The translations under genes were made by a program, and so were the position numbers. The notes beneath the pieces were generated by a model. That model was given only the letters and a program-made list of their open reading frames with translations, searched no databases and was not told where the DNA came from. From Duganella zoogloeoides (GTDB lineage Bacteria; Pseudomonadota; Gammaproteobacteria; Burkholderiales; Burkholderiaceae_D), in assembly GCF_034479515.1 (NCBI RefSeq), contig NZ_CP140152.1, forward strand, positions 744,001-808,000: a DNA stretch of 64,000 bases, given 5' to 3'. Shown piece by piece: positions 42,471-53,111 of this stretch. The first letter of the stretch is position 1, and every line of letters starts with the position of its first letter.

Positions 42471-43286
42471 ATGAAATTAAAATACCTCGTGCGCCAGTCA
42501 TCAATTGCCGCACTTCTCACAGCGTCTTTGTCAGCTCATGCACAAATCCAGCTTTCATGCGAGATGGATTGGAGCGCCCTATCTGCTCTCGACATGGCTG
42601 AGCCAGATCGCCTAATATCAGGCATCCGCGCAGGTGATTGGACCAAGGAACACGTAGATCAAATGCTGCAAGCGGAGGAAGAGTGTGCACGATCAAGCAA
42701 CGCGCCGGAAACACTCAGGGAGGCAAGATGGATCAGCATCCAAACGCAGCAGTATCCGAATGCGCTCAGAAGCTTACAGGCTAGGGACCAAAGGATAGAG
42801 CGCGAGAAAGCCGAAATACTCAAGGCCGACAATTCCGCTCAATCAGACGGCGCGAGTACTCCACCAATCCCTCAGGCGCAGTCAGACGTGCCGAAGCATC
42901 AGCTGTCGCCTCAGCCAACGCTAACGGTGGCGGATGCGGTTAAAGACTCCGACCTGGCGTCGAAACGAAACCTCTGGATCGCTTTGGCCGCAGTGGGATG
43001 CGTAGCCGGGCTCGCGATCTGGAACAAGTTTGTCCGGAACCGGTGCCCTAGCTGCAGTTCGACCAGCTACTCCCGGATAGATGAGACGGAGCTAGATCGC
43101 TGGAGAGGAACGAAGCAAGTCTCTGAGCGAAACAGTCGCGGCACAAACACCCGGCATGTGCAATCTACCTTCGTTCAACTGCAATTCACGTACAGGTGCA
43201 ACCATTGCCAGAACGAATGGGTAAAACTCAGGAAAGAGGAGTTGGGCACATCCTCAAAAATAGAACGATTCTTCGCCGGCTTCTGA
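42471..43286 (+). CDS. Membrane protein with C-terminal zinc ribbon
   Basis: A 271-residue protein. A signal peptide (SSIAALLTASLSAHAQ) is followed by a helical, probably periplasmic, region (residues 25-155, rich in Glu/Gln/Arg). One membrane helix comes next (LWIALAAVGCVAGLAIW), and then a cytoplasmic zinc ribbon with CPSC near residue 189 and CNHC near residue 240. The gene follows lemA by 18 bp. No family was recognised, but LemA partners often include membrane proteins. Codon use matches the AT-richer island rather than the chromosome. Confidence 0.75.
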   Translation: MKLKYLVRQSSIAALLTASLSAHAQIQLSCEMDWSALSALDMAEPDRLISGIRAGDWTKEHVDQMLQAEEECARSSNAPETLREARWISIQTQQYPNALRSLQARDQRIEREKAEILKADNSAQSDGASTPPIPQAQSDVPKHQLSPQPTLTVADAVKDSDLASKRNLWIALAAVGCVAGLAIWNKFVRNRCPSCSSTSYSRIDETELDRWRGTKQVSERNSRGTNTRHVQSTFVQLQFTYRCNHCQNEWVKLRKEELGTSSKIERFFAGF

Positions 43287-43517
43287 AGACAGTCCCCACT
43301 TAGCTTCCCCCGTACTTTAAAGGTTGGCCAGTCGGCTTCCTGTCGACCCGGCCCACTGTCTCAACGCGCCACATAGCAAGTGGCGCGTGATCTCTGCCAC
43401 GCAGAGTTCAAAAGTCGTACCTCTCGTTAATCTCCCTCACATAGCAAATTCCCGCCGTTTCGGCCCTCTGGCTTGTTGCCAGCAGGTCCGCGTTCGGCGT
43501 TAACCCAAAGAGTAATC
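43287..43517. other. Intergenic stretch with a perfect hairpin
   Basis: About 230 bp without a gene. CGCGCCAC (43365-43372), loop ATAGCAA, GTGGCGCG (43380-43387) is a perfect 8-bp stem without a T run, and a smaller CTGGC/GCCAG hairpin lies near 43470. GC-rich hairpins of this kind are common before plasmid/ICE-type small genes. The role is unknown. Confidence 0.45.
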
Positions 43518-43844
43518 ATGGAAAAAAATATACAAAGCGGAAAACAGTTGTCCGCAAAAACCCAACTCAGTACTACGCCGCTATTTCCGCTTGGCGCACT
43601 GGTGGCCACACCCGGCGCGCTTGACCTATTGGATCGAAACGGGGCCAATGCCACTGTGTACCTGTCGCGTCACCAGCACGGTGACTTCGGAACGCTGTGT
43701 CCAGACGATGCGCAAGAGAATATGACTGCGATCAAATACCGGTTTCGTGTCATATCGGCATACGACGTCGGTACCGAGCGGCTGTGGGTCATAACCGAGG
43801 CAGACCGGTCTTCGACGACGCTACTGCTGCCATCGGAGTACTGA
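43518..43844 (+). CDS. Small plasmid/ICE-type conserved protein
   Basis: A 108-residue soluble protein with the pattern LVATPGALDLLDRNGANATVYL, a Gly-rich centre around HGDFGTLCPDDAQEN and the end WVITEADRSSTTLLLPSEY. The pattern is familiar from plasmids and integrative elements of Burkholderiales and Pseudomonas; the function of the family is not known to me. The ATG at 43518 lies downstream of a hairpin-rich leader. The next gene starts 2 bp after its stop, which suggests an operon. Confidence 0.75.
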   Translation: MEKNIQSGKQLSAKTQLSTTPLFPLGALVATPGALDLLDRNGANATVYLSRHQHGDFGTLCPDDAQENMTAIKYRFRVISAYDVGTERLWVITEADRSSTTLLLPSEY

Positions 43845-43846
43845 GC

Positions 43847-44257
43847 ATGGATACGCTGCCACCTACTGGTGAGGTCGATAACTCTGCACCCGACAGTTCC
43901 GCATTTTCCTTCTTCAACTTGGTGCTATTGATGCCACATCTAGCGCTCACGTCCAAATCGGAGATTGACTACGCCGGCTCCGATCCAGCCCTGTTAGTGC
44001 AGCTTGCGGATGCCGCAGACGCCGTGCTTTTGATTACTCACATGGGCTCGTCTGCTATCGGCCGTCTGTTAGCGCAAGCGGGGATCGAGCCACTTAGCGA
44101 CGCAGCGGTAGCTGACTCCATTGAAGCGCTGGGATGGCTGGTGGCGGAGCTCAACGACATGGCCGGCGCGGTTCATAGGATATCGGCGGCGTGCAGACGG
44201 CACACCTACGATTACGCGCCGGATGCCATCACGACCATTTCCCTCGCCCGGCCATAA
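43847..44257 (+). CDS. Small hypothetical protein
   Basis: A 136-residue acidic, mainly helical protein. Several Ala/Leu/Asp-rich helices are visible (DPALLVQLADAADAVLLITHMG, seen here as 22 residues in overview, and AVADSIEALGWLVAELND). No signal peptide or motif was found. It begins 2 bp after the preceding plasmid-type gene and is followed by a rho-independent terminator, so the two form a transcriptional unit. Function unknown; by context it belongs to the mobile element. Confidence 0.7.
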   Translation: MDTLPPTGEVDNSAPDSSAFSFFNLVLLMPHLALTSKSEIDYAGSDPALLVQLADAADAVLLITHMGSSAIGRLLAQAGIEPLSDAAVADSIEALGWLVAELNDMAGAVHRISAACRRHTYDYAPDAITTISLARP

Positions 44258-44278
44258 GAATCTATCTCCATACCAACT

Positions 44279-44302
44279 CGGCGGCCCAGTGCCGCCGTTT
44301 TT
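44279..44302 (+). terminator. Rho-independent terminator
   Basis: CGGCGGC, loop CCAGT, GCCGCCG followed by TTTTT: a perfect 7-bp stem 21 bp after the stop of the small hypothetical gene. It separates that unit from the second recombinase gene. Confidence 0.75.
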
Positions 44303-44349
44303 ACGTTTGGCCTATCGATGCCGCATCGTCGGCACCAACGAAAGCAATC

Positions 44350-45327
44350 ATGAAGACACTAAAAAAACCTTCCACGCACTTGCCCCGAGTTTTGAACGTC
44401 AAGACGCCACTTAAATCGTCGCAGGCTGCGTCGTCAGCGCTTGTGGCTAGCTACTCGTCGGCGGCACAGTCGAGCGCCACTACTCGGGCATATGCGACGG
44501 ACATCCAGCATTTCCTGCGGCATGGCGGCACGATCCCCGCAACAGCAGTTATGGTGGCCGAATACCTGGCCAGCTTTGCAGACAGTCTTGCTGTTGCTAC
44601 ACTTGAGCGCAGGCTGATTGCGATCCACAGGGCACATACAGACCTTGCCCTTCAATCCCCCGCGATGGATCACATTGTCAAGCGAACCATGCAAGGTATC
44701 CGGCGCACGCTGGGCACAGCACAGCGGCGTGTAAGAGCCTTAGTGAAAGACGATTTGCTGGAGATGATGTTTTACTTAGACCAGCAGATGCCAATGAGGG
44801 CAGCACGTGACAAGGCCCTATTACTGATCGGTTTTGCAGGGGCGTTCCGTCGATCCGAACTGGTGGCATTGCGCTGCGAAGATATGACCATATGCGAAAA
44901 TGGTTTGGAGTTGTTGATCCGTCGTTCCAAGACTGACCAGGAAGGTGCAGGACGAACCGTGTTTATCCCATACGCACAGGGAAGTCGTTGCCCCGTGAAG
45001 GCGTTGAATTACTGGTTAGAGTTAGCTGGAATTGAAGTGGGTCCGCTGTTTAGGCCAGTGAGCCGATATGACCAGATTGTGGGACGAAAATCACTCACTC
45101 CGCAGTCCGTAAACTTGGTGGTCAAGGCCGCAGTCCGAGCGATGGCCGGCGAGGATGCTGCGAAAATGGTAGCAGGGCATTCATTGCGCGCAGGATATTG
45201 TACTGAGGCAACCATTTCCGGACTTCAACCTTACCAGATTCGGGAGCAGACGGGACATAGATCGGATGTCACCTTGGCTCGTTATATCCGACCGGTTGCA
45301 AAGCGCAAAATTCCCAGCTTGCTGTAA
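44350..45327 (+). CDS. Second tyrosine recombinase
   Basis: A 325-residue phage-type integrase. It has an N-terminal SAM-like core-binding domain (residues 45-130) and a catalytic domain with the Arg in GFAGAFRRSELVALRCED, H-x-x-R in AGHSLRAGY, a later His in EQTGHRSDVTLARYI and the Tyr in the same segment (ARYIRP). The ATG at 44350 is the first that fits. It lacks the DUF4102 arm domain of the first integrase, so the two belong to different groups. Its position just before the type I R-M genes suggests that it moved the defence block, nested in the larger island. Confidence 0.9.
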   Translation: MKTLKKPSTHLPRVLNVKTPLKSSQAASSALVASYSSAAQSSATTRAYATDIQHFLRHGGTIPATAVMVAEYLASFADSLAVATLERRLIAIHRAHTDLALQSPAMDHIVKRTMQGIRRTLGTAQRRVRALVKDDLLEMMFYLDQQMPMRAARDKALLLIGFAGAFRRSELVALRCEDMTICENGLELLIRRSKTDQEGAGRTVFIPYAQGSRCPVKALNYWLELAGIEVGPLFRPVSRYDQIVGRKSLTPQSVNLVVKAAVRAMAGEDAAKMVAGHSLRAGYCTEATISGLQPYQIREQTGHRSDVTLARYIRPVAKRKIPSLL

Positions 45328-45522
45328 CGTTGTATCAAGCAGGGGGCTAGTATGCCCTCGAATGTCTCCTTTCGTGTGGCAGCTATTCGGTCATATATAT
45401 TTTTGCCGAGATGAAAAATCTCTTATTATGTAGGCCTCAAGTACAAAATCCAATGAATGGGGGGCTGGCACGGTTTTCGTACAATAACAGGCGGGAATGC
45501 CACGAAAGCCGACCACGTGTGG

Positions 45523-48500
45523 ATGCAAAATATTAAATCGCTGAACTTTGAGCCTTTGCGGACCGAGTATCCAGAGCTTGCCAATATGGGAGGCTATGCG
45601 GAGCATTATGCGCACACGGACCCAGAGAGTGCGCTGGTCAAGCTCCGCAGTTTTGCTGAGCGGCTAGTTGATCGCCTCTATATCAAGTTGAAGCTCGAAC
45701 GAGTGGCGCAGTCCAGCTTCGTGGACCTATTGCACAACGCCAATTTTCAGACTATTGCTCAGCCTCTGGTGCTCGACAAGTTGCATTTGTTACGGCGTCT
45801 AGGCAATCGTGGCGCCCACGGGGAAGGCGTCGAGGCCTCGGATGCGGTTCGTTGCGTACAAGAAGCTTGGCAACTCGCCCGCTGGCTGCATGTGACATTC
45901 CTCGGCGGCAAAGTCGAGGACTTCGCGATATTTAAGCAGCCTCCGGCTGAAGGCATCAATAGCAAGGCAGAGTTTAAACGCAAGGCCAAAGCTTTAGCTG
46001 AGGAGAATAGCCTCAAGGAGGTGCGCCTTAAAATTGCGCTACAGGAACTCGCCGAACTGAGGGCTGCCGACCGGGCGTCAACGCCCGCTGCGTCGGCTTT
46101 TACGCCTTCATCGGCCCAAGCTTTGGCACAGGCTGTCCAGTCCTCGGCGGCAACCGCTAATCAGCTTCGTTTTACAGAAGACAATACGCGTAAGTGGTTG
46201 ATCGACCGCGACCTGCGCATGGCAGGGTGGGATGTACCCAGAGACACCGCCAGCAATCATTCAGTTGGCCAAGAAGTCGAGGTACTGCATCAACCCACCA
46301 CGACGGGCAAAGGTTACTGCGATTATGTTTTGTGGGATGATAATGGCCAACCACTAGCTGTTGTCGAGGCAAAGAAGACATTGGTCGATGCTCGCGCTGG
46401 ACAGGAGCAGGCCAAGCAGTACGCCGACGCGTTGGAGAAACAACACGGCCAGCGGCCTATTATTTTCTTCACCAATGGGCATGATATCTGGGTCTGGGAC
46501 GATGTTGCCGGCTATCCTCCGCGCACGGTTTATGGTTTCTATTCCAAAGACACGCTGCAGTACCGCGTCGCCTTCCAGCGGCGCGAGAAGCTCGATTTGT
46601 TGAAGGACGTCAGGCCCGACGCCAACATCGCTGGCTACCTGCACCAGACTGAAAGCATCACCCGTGTCGCCGAGCGATTCACGCAACGCCACCGCCGAGC
46701 CCTGGTTGTGCAAGCTACGGGCACTGGTAAGACGCGCGTTGCCATCTCCCTGGCCAAGCTGCTGATCGATGCGCGCTGGGTAAAGCGCGTACTTTTTCTT
46801 TGTGATCGCAAGGAACTGCGCAAGCAGGCCAAAAACGCCTTCAATGACTTCGTTCGTGAGCCGATCTACGTCATCGGCCAGGCCAACGATGTGGGCAAGA
46901 TGAATGCACGCATCTACATCGGCATCTACCAAGGGCTGATCAATGACTACGAGTCCTTCGACGTCGGCTTTTTCGACCTTATCATTGCCGATGAGTCGCA
47001 TCGTTCGATCTACAACCTCTACGGGGACCTCTTCAAATATTTTGACGCCCTCCAGGTCGGACTGACCGCCACGCCGGTGGAGATGGTCAGCCGCAGTACC
47101 TGCCAGCTCTTTGGGTGCGACTACAAGCTTCCCACTGCTAACTACCCGCTGGACCAGGCCATCGCCGATCGAAAGCTGGTGCCTTTCCGGGTGGTCGCTC
47201 ACACAACTAAGTTCCTGCGTGATGGAATCAAGGCAGCGCACCTGACGAATGAGCAGATTGCGCAATTGGAAGATCAAGGCATCGATCCCAATACCCTGGA
47301 CTTTGACGCCAAGGAGATTGATCACGCCGTCTTCAACAAAGACACCAATCGCGTCATCCTTCGCAATCTGATGGATGCCGGCATTCGCGATGTTGATGGC
47401 CAGCTTCCCGGCAAGACCATCGTCTTCGCGCGCAATATTGACCATGCTCGCCTGTTGGCCAAGCTCTTTGATGAAATGTACCCGCAATTCGCCGGCAGGT
47501 TCTGCCGCGTGATTCATTCCAAAGAGCCGCGCGCTGAAGAGCTGATCGACCAATTCAAGGAGCCCAACGGCGAGCTGCGCATTGCCGTCTCGGTGGACAT
47601 GTTGGACACCGGCATCGATGTACCCGAGGTGGTCAACCTTGTCTTCGCCAAGCCGGTCAAGAGCAAGGTGAAGTTCTGGCAGATGATCGGCCGCGGCACG
47701 CGTCTATGCAAAGATCTTTTCGGTCATGGCGTAGACAAAAGCGAGTTCCTGATCTTCGACCACTGGGATAATTTCGCCTTCCACGACCTGAATGCCGAAG
47801 AGGTCGAACCCACGGTTCCAAAGCCACTAACGCAGCGTCGCTACGAGGCCCGCATCGAGCTCGCGGGCCTGGCGCTGGCGCGCTCCGATATCCCGGCCTT
47901 TGATGTTCTAGCGCTGCAGATCCAGCACGACGCTGTCGCGCTGCCTGATGGCAGCATCGCTGTTCGCGAAAACTGGCAAGCCGTGAGTCAAGCGCGCGAC
48001 CACAAACTGGTACATCAGTTCGCGCCCATTACCCGCCAACTGCTGACTGACACCATTGCGCCGTTGATGAGTGCGTTGGATGTGCGCGGTCAGGGCGATG
48101 CACTACGCTGGGACCTGCTGCTTTCTAGGGCCGAAGCCGCCGCCATCGCAGACCCTGACCAGACCAGTGCTCACCGAGAAGCTATCATGGAATGGGTCGG
48201 CCGCCTGCCCCCGCACCTCAACCCAGTGCGTGCCAAGGCCAAAGAGCTGCAAGTCCTGCGCACCGATGCCTTCTGGCGAGCCCCCAGTTTCGCCCAGCTT
48301 GATCATATGCGCGCCGCTTTGCGCGACATCATGGAATTAGCCGATCGCCCGGCGTTACCTGCACCCATGCCTAAACCCCATTTGGACATCCGCGAGGATG
48401 AAGCCGAATACCAGATTCATGTACGCCCGAGCAAGATTAAATCAGTCGATTTCAGCATCTACCGTAAAGCCGTACAGTTTGCTCTAGAGCCGCTGTTCGA

Positions 48501-48942
48501 AACCGACCCGGTCTTGCTCAAGTTAAGACGTGGCGAGCGCATAACGTCTGATGAACTAGACAAGCTCAACAGTCTGCTGCACACCAGCAACCCCGATGTC
48601 GATCTTTCCATCCTGCGTGAGTTTTACCCCGACACCTCCATACAACTGACGCAAATCCTGCGCGGCATCGTTGGCCTGGATCACGCGGCCGTGGATGTGC
48701 ACTTCTCGACCTTCGCGCAAGCTCATGCACTCAACAGCCAGCAGTTGCGCTTCCTCGCTCTGCTGAAGGACCACATCCGCCAGTTTGGCGCCATTACAGT
48801 TGGGCAATTGTTCGATGCACCCTTCAATACCGTCCACGCTGAAGGCTTGGGTGGCGTTTTCCCTAACCCCCTGCAGCTTGATGAAGTGGTGCGCCTAGTA
48901 CGTGCCTTCGGAGAGCCGTTGCAGCACCCAGCTGCAGAGTAA
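45523..48942 (+). CDS. hsdR: Type I restriction enzyme R subunit
   Basis: A 1139-residue motor and nuclease subunit. The N-terminal DUF4145-like region (residues 20-150) is followed by the restriction nuclease core with the D...ExK motif ([20 protein letters not shown]). The SF2 helicase has Walker A ATGTGKTR and a DESH box ([11 protein letters not shown]), then motif VI near [15 protein letters not shown]. The C-terminus fits the EcoEI_R_C type. It cleaves unmodified DNA far from the site after ATP-driven translocation, in complex with HsdM and HsdS. The start could be 45457 or 45523; neither has a good ribosome-binding site. The catalytic residues look intact. Confidence 0.92.
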   Translation: MQNIKSLNFEPLRTEYPELANMGGYAEHYAHTDPESALVKLRSFAERLVDRLYIKLKLERVAQSSFVDLLHNANFQTIAQPLVLDKLHLLRRLGNRGAHGEGVEASDAVRCVQEAWQLARWLHVTFLGGKVEDFAIFKQPPAEGINSKAEFKRKAKALAEENSLKEVRLKIALQELAELRAADRASTPAASAFTPSSAQALAQAVQSSAATANQLRFTEDNTRKWLIDRDLRMAGWDVPRDTASNHSVGQEVEVLHQPTTTGKGYCDYVLWDDNGQPLAVVEAKKTLVDARAGQEQAKQYADALEKQHGQRPIIFFTNGHDIWVWDDVAGYPPRTVYGFYSKDTLQYRVAFQRREKLDLLKDVRPDANIAGYLHQTESITRVAERFTQRHRRALVVQATGTGKTRVAISLAKLLIDARWVKRVLFLCDRKELRKQAKNAFNDFVREPIYVIGQANDVGKMNARIYIGIYQGLINDYESFDVGFFDLIIADESHRSIYNLYGDLFKYFDALQVGLTATPVEMVSRSTCQLFGCDYKLPTANYPLDQAIADRKLVPFRVVAHTTKFLRDGIKAAHLTNEQIAQLEDQGIDPNTLDFDAKEIDHAVFNKDTNRVILRNLMDAGIRDVDGQLPGKTIVFARNIDHARLLAKLFDEMYPQFAGRFCRVIHSKEPRAEELIDQFKEPNGELRIAVSVDMLDTGIDVPEVVNLVFAKPVKSKVKFWQMIGRGTRLCKDLFGHGVDKSEFLIFDHWDNFAFHDLNAEEVEPTVPKPLTQRRYEARIELAGLALARSDIPAFDVLALQIQHDAVALPDGSIAVRENWQAVSQARDHKLVHQFAPITRQLLTDTIAPLMSALDVRGQGDALRWDLLLSRAEAAAIADPDQTSAHREAIMEWVGRLPPHLNPVRAKAKELQVLRTDAFWRAPSFAQLDHMRAALRDIMELADRPALPAPMPKPHLDIREDEAEYQIHVRPSKIKSVDFSIYRKAVQFALEPLFETDPVLLKLRRGERITSDELDKLNSLLHTSNPDVDLSILREFYPDTSIQLTQILRGIVGLDHAAVDVHFSTFAQAHALNSQQLRFLALLKDHIRQFGAITVGQLFDAPFNTVHAEGLGGVFPNPLQLDEVVRLVRAFGEPLQHPAAE

Positions 48943-48971
48943 AACTACAGTAAACAGGAAAAAGCACGCAT

Positions 48972-50513
48972 ATGATCACTGGCGCATTAAGAAGCCGCAT
49001 CGACAGCCTCTGGACCGATTTCTGGACCGGGGGCATCACCAATCCGCTCACCGTCATCGAGCAGATCACCTTCCTGATGTATAGCCGCTTGCTGGACATG
49101 CAAGAGCGCACTCAAGAGAAGCGCGACGCCGTTACCGGCAAACGCGAAGCCAGTCTGTTCGGCGATGTGGACAAAGACTGCCGCTGGGAAACTTGGCGCC
49201 ACTATAACGGCCCCGAAATGCTGCCCCATGTGCGTGACCATGTCTTTCCGCATTTCCGCCGCCTTGCCGAGCGTAGCAGTGGTGAAGGTAGCCACTTCGC
49301 TGCCTTCATGAAAGACGCGCAGCTGATGATTCAAAAGGAATCGCTGCTGGTGAAGGCAGTCAACGCTGTGCATGAACTACCGCTAGAAAAAGGTGACACC
49401 AAAGGTGACCTCTACGAATACCTGCTCAGCAAGCTCACTACCGCCGGCATCAACGGCCAGTTCCGCACGCCCCGTCACATCATCCGAATGATCGTCGAGC
49501 TGATGCAGCCTCGGCCCACCGATCGCATCTGCGACCCGTCCTGCGGCACCGCCGGCTTCTTAATCGAGTCCTATGACTACCTCTTGCGCCACCACAGCAG
49601 TGCAGCCGGCACGCATAAGGAAGTTATAGACGGTGAAGAACACATTAGCTACAGCGGCGACCTGCTCGGTGAGCACCGCGCACATGTAGACACTGATATG
49701 TTTCACGCCTACGACTTCGACGCAACAATGCTGCGCATCGCCACCATGAACTTGGTAATGCATGGCGTGAAGCAGCCCGATGTGCATTATCAGGACACGC
49801 TTAGCCAGAGCTTTGAAGAGCGCCACCCCAGGGGCTCTAAGAATGCTTTCGATCTCATTCTCGCTAACCCACCGTTCAAGGGCAGCTTGGACGAGCAAGA
49901 CGTCGCCCCCGACATCCTGCGCACCGTCAAGACCAAGAAAACTGAGCTGCTTTTTATCGGCCTGATCCTGCGTATGCTCAAAGTAGGCGGCCGCAGCGCT
50001 ACCATCGTGCCAGACGGCGTGCTCTTTGGCTCTAGCAAGGCTCATGTGCAGTTGCGTCAGCATTTGATCGAGAACAATCAGCTCGAAGCCGTGATCTCGT
50101 TGCCCTCGGGCGTGTTTAAGCCCTATGCGGGTGTATCCACCGCCATCATCCTCTTTGCCAAGGGCGGCAAGACGGAGAACGTGTTCTTCTACGACGTGCA
50201 GTCGGATGGCTTTACGCTGGATGACAAGCGGACCAAGATTGGCGACGGCAACGGCGACAGGCTGGATGTGCGGACCAAGTACTTGCAATGGTGCGAAGGT
50301 CAGGGCGATTTCAGTGATCGCAAGGCAAAGGCGTTTGAAGTTTCGGCGGATACCATTCGGGCGCAGGGCTATGATCTATCTATTAACCGGTACAAGCAGC
50401 GGCCTCATACCGAACAAGAACATGCAACTCCCCAGGATATCTTACTTGCGCTGCAGAAACTCGAGGTATCCATTCAAACTGAGCTCGATAGCCTCCAGGA
50501 GTTGTTAGGATGA
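48972..50513 (+). CDS. hsdM: Type I DNA methyltransferase M subunit
   Basis: A 513-residue N6-adenine methyltransferase subunit. The HsdM N-terminal helical domain (residues 1-130) is followed by an AdoMet-binding motif, [11 protein letters not shown], and the catalytic motif NPPF in [11 protein letters not shown]. It methylates the recognition sequence in the M2S1 complex. It follows hsdR by 29 bp and overlaps hsdS by ATGA. The enzyme itself looks intact, but its specificity subunit is broken by an insertion element. Confidence 0.95.
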   Translation: MITGALRSRIDSLWTDFWTGGITNPLTVIEQITFLMYSRLLDMQERTQEKRDAVTGKREASLFGDVDKDCRWETWRHYNGPEMLPHVRDHVFPHFRRLAERSSGEGSHFAAFMKDAQLMIQKESLLVKAVNAVHELPLEKGDTKGDLYEYLLSKLTTAGINGQFRTPRHIIRMIVELMQPRPTDRICDPSCGTAGFLIESYDYLLRHHSSAAGTHKEVIDGEEHISYSGDLLGEHRAHVDTDMFHAYDFDATMLRIATMNLVMHGVKQPDVHYQDTLSQSFEERHPRGSKNAFDLILANPPFKGSLDEQDVAPDILRTVKTKKTELLFIGLILRMLKVGGRSATIVPDGVLFGSSKAHVQLRQHLIENNQLEAVISLPSGVFKPYAGVSTAIILFAKGGKTENVFFYDVQSDGFTLDDKRTKIGDGNGDRLDVRTKYLQWCEGQGDFSDRKAKAFEVSADTIRAQGYDLSINRYKQRPHTEQEHATPQDILLALQKLEVSIQTELDSLQELLG

Positions 50514-50970
50514 TGTCAGCCCAAAGCAAGCTGGGCGACTATGTTCTTCCAATTAAGAATGTCAATCCAGTTACCTTGTTTGGCGACTCGGACTTCACAT
50601 ATGTGGACATTGCTTCGATCGACAGAGAACTGCGGGCTATAACTAGCCCTCAGACAGTTCCAGCTATTGAAGCTCCGAGCCGAGCAAAGCAAGTAACGGC
50701 AGAGAATGATGTCCTCATTTCGACTGTTCGGCCAAACCTCAATACAGTTGCCATGGTTCCGAAAGAACATGTTGGCGCGATCGCATCTACAGGCTTTTGC
50801 TTGCTGCGCCCCGTGCCAGGCAAGCTAGACGCACGTTTCCTCTTTCATTGGATTTCTTCCGAAACGACTGTCAGCCAACTAGTTGCACTTGCTACAGGTG
50901 CTACTTATCCCGCAGTTTCAGAAAAGATAATCAAGTCGCTTCCGTTTGAACCGCCTTCTTTTTTTGAGCA

Positions 50971-50979
50971 GCGACGTAT
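50971..50979. repeat. Target site duplication, left copy
   Basis: GCGACGTAT directly before the left end of the IS. The same 9 bp recur at 52372-52380. Confidence 0.9.
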
Positions 50980-52371
50980 GATGGTGCCCCACGACGTGGT
51001 GTATGAAGACTTCGCCAGAGATGGCGTTTAGGAAGGCCGCGAGAAGGTGGTCATTGTGATTCTTGAGGTAATGTTGGGTTTACGAAGACCTTAACAAAAC
51101 CACTTTGAGGAACCACAATGACCGACACCACTATCGCATTATCTGAGCTTGCCGAAAAGGGGGCAGATGCAGATTTCATCCGCCAGACGCTGCAGCACGC
51201 TCTGCAGCGACTCATGGAAATGGACGTCGAGGCGCTTTGCCAGGCAGCTTACGGCGAGCGCAGCGACGAACGTATCAACAGCCGCAACGGTTATCGGGAC
51301 CGCGGCTACGAAACCCGGGCCGGCAAAGTCGACTTAAAGATTCCAAAGCTCCGTACAGGCAGCTATTTCCCCGGATTTCTCGAGCCGCGCAGGACGGCCG
51401 AGAAGGCTCTCACGGCAGTGATCCAGGAAGCCTATATTCAGGGAATCTCGACCCGCTCGGTCGATGACCTGGTCAAAGCCATGGGCATGACCGGGGTCTC
51501 GAAAAGTCAGGTATCACGGCTATGCGAGGAGATCGATGAGCGCGTGCAGACCTTCTTGAATCGACCGATCGAAGGCGATTGGCCTTATCTCTGGATCGAC
51601 GCCACCTATGTGAAATCACGCCAGGCCGGCCGTGTGGTCTCGGTGGCCGTGATAATCGCTGTAGCAGTCAATACCGATGGCGTGCGCGAAATTCTCGGAG
51701 TAGCGACCGGCCCTTCGGAAGCGGAGCCGTTCTGGACCGACTTCCTGCGCGGTCTGACCCGCCGTGGTCTGCGTGGGGTGAAACTGGTGATCTCCGATGC
51801 GCATGAAGGCCTCAAAGCGGCAGCGAGCAAAGTGCTCAAAACGAGCTGGCAGCGCTGCCGGGTCCATTTCATCCGTAACGCGCTGGCCCATGCCGGTAAA
51901 GGTCAGCGGCAAGCCGTGCTCGCCATGATCAATACCATCTTCGTGCAGGACACTGCGGAGGCGGCCAGCGTGCAATGGCGCAGCGTCGCCGATCAGCTAC
52001 GGCCAAAGTTCCCCAGGCTCGCTGCCATGATGGACGATGCTGAACATGAAGTGCTGACATTTATGACGTTCCCAAAAGCGCATCGGACGCAGATCCACAG
52101 TACCAATCCGCTTGAGCGGCTCAATGCCGAGGTCAAACGAAGGACCAACGTCATCGGCATTTTTCCCAACGATGGCGCCATCATCCGCCTAGTAGGCGCC
52201 ATGATGCTCGAGCAAAACGACGAGTGGTCATTACAGCGCCGTTACATGCAGCTTGAAGGATTGCAGTCCTTGAGCGACAATCAGCCTGCACGGCTATCCG
52301 CTGTGATTAACTGATCGGGAACCCAGCCCCTCGAGAATTACTTCTCATACACCACTTCTGGGGACACCATC
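50980..52371 (+). mobile_element. IS256-family insertion sequence in hsdS
   Basis: A 1392-bp insertion sequence. The terminal inverted repeats are 27 bp (50980-51006 and 52345-52371), matching at 23 of 27 positions; both begin GATGGTG and end GTGGTGTATGA. They are bordered by a 9-bp target duplication (50971-50979 and 52372-52380). One transposase gene is carried. The intact ends, duplication and open frame point to a recent insertion of a still functional element. The IS name was not identified. Confidence 0.93.
51118..52314 (+). CDS. IS256-family (mutator-type) transposase
   Basis: A 398-residue DDE transposase. The N-terminal region includes [17 protein letters not shown]. The catalytic core has the first Asp in [12 protein letters not shown], the second in [11 protein letters not shown] and the Glu in [16 protein letters not shown], matching the mutator/IS256 pattern, including the helical insertion with the C/D(2)H-like region [10 protein letters not shown]. 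The length is typical (about 400). An AGGAACC stretch precedes the ATG. The protein appears intact, so it can probably move the element. Confidence 0.95.
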   Translation: MTDTTIALSELAEKGADADFIRQTLQHALQRLMEMDVEALCQAAYGERSDERINSRNGYRDRGYETRAGKVDLKIPKLRTGSYFPGFLEPRRTAEKALTAVIQEAYIQGISTRSVDDLVKAMGMTGVSKSQVSRLCEEIDERVQTFLNRPIEGDWPYLWIDATYVKSRQAGRVVSVAVIIAVAVNTDGVREILGVATGPSEAEPFWTDFLRGLTRRGLRGVKLVISDAHEGLKAAASKVLKTSWQRCRVHFIRNALAHAGKGQRQAVLAMINTIFVQDTAEAASVQWRSVADQLRPKFPRLAAMMDDAEHEVLTFMTFPKAHRTQIHSTNPLERLNAEVKRRTNVIGIFPNDGAIIRLVGAMMLEQNDEWSLQRRYMQLEGLQSLSDNQPARLSAVIN

Positions 52372-52380
52372 GCGACGTAT
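52372..52380. repeat. Target site duplication, right copy
   Basis: GCGACGTAT directly after the right end of the IS, identical to 50971-50979. Confidence 0.9.
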
Positions 52381-53111
52381 TGCGGCCATCTTAGACAAGG
52401 CCGACAATTTGCGACGTAAACGGCAAGAATCTATCCGTCTCGCCGACGATTTCCTTCGGGCTGTTTTCATCGACATGTTTGGTGATCCAGTCACGAATCC
52501 CAAAGGGTGGCAGGTGCAACAATTAGCTGACCTCGGCTCTTTAGACCGAGGAGTTTCAAAACACCGGCCGAGGAATGACCCGTCATTGTTGGGCGGCAGC
52601 CATCCGCTTATTCAAACAGGTGAAGTGGCCAATTGTGATGGCTATATCCGAAGCTATACCAGCACCTACTCTGACAAAGGATTGCTTCAGAGTAAATTGT
52701 GGCCTGCTGGAACCCTGTGCATCACCATCGCTGCAAACATTGCTAAGACGGGAATTCTGCTCTTCCCTGCATGCTTCCCAGATAGCATTGTCGGCTTTGC
52801 CGCACCAACACATGCCACTGTTGAGTACGTCCGATTCTGGTTGTCATTTCTCCAAAAGACCTTGGAGGCTAATGCTCCCGAATCGGCACAGAAGAATATC
52901 AATCTTGCGATCCTGCGCAACCTTCGAGTTCCCGTCCCGCCGATTGACTTGGTCCGCAGATTTGCCGCTATCGTTTCGGCGACCGAGTCCATTCGGATTG
53001 CGCAACGGAAGTCAATTCAAGATAGCCTGGCTCTGTCGGCATCACTTCAGCATGAATTGCTCGCGTAGCTAGACATTATGTTCACATTCCATTAACCGAT
53101 AAATCCCTTCT

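Larger units (their letters stand above)
50510..53068 (+). pseudogene. hsdS: Type I specificity subunit HsdS, split by an IS256-family element
   Basis: The gene begins at 50510 (overlapping hsdM) and is intact to 50979. It resumes at 52381 after the insertion and ends at 53068. Joining 50510-50979 to 52381-53068 (removing the IS and one copy of the 9-bp duplication) restores one frame of 385 residues across the junction (FEQRR then IAAILDKADNLRRKRQ), a typical HsdS centre. The first half has one target-recognition domain; the second half has LRAVFIDMFGDPVTNPKGW and the second domain. As it stands, the 5' part reads into the IS and stops at 51031, and the 3' part could only be translated from an internal start such as the TTG at 52409. 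Sequence recognition is therefore probably lost or altered. Confidence 0.93.

Noticed and set aside
52409..53068. The 3' part of hsdS as an independent small S-subunit gene.
   Set aside because: It begins in the middle of a conserved HsdS region, has no ATG or ribosome-binding site, and joins perfectly to the 5' part when the IS is removed.
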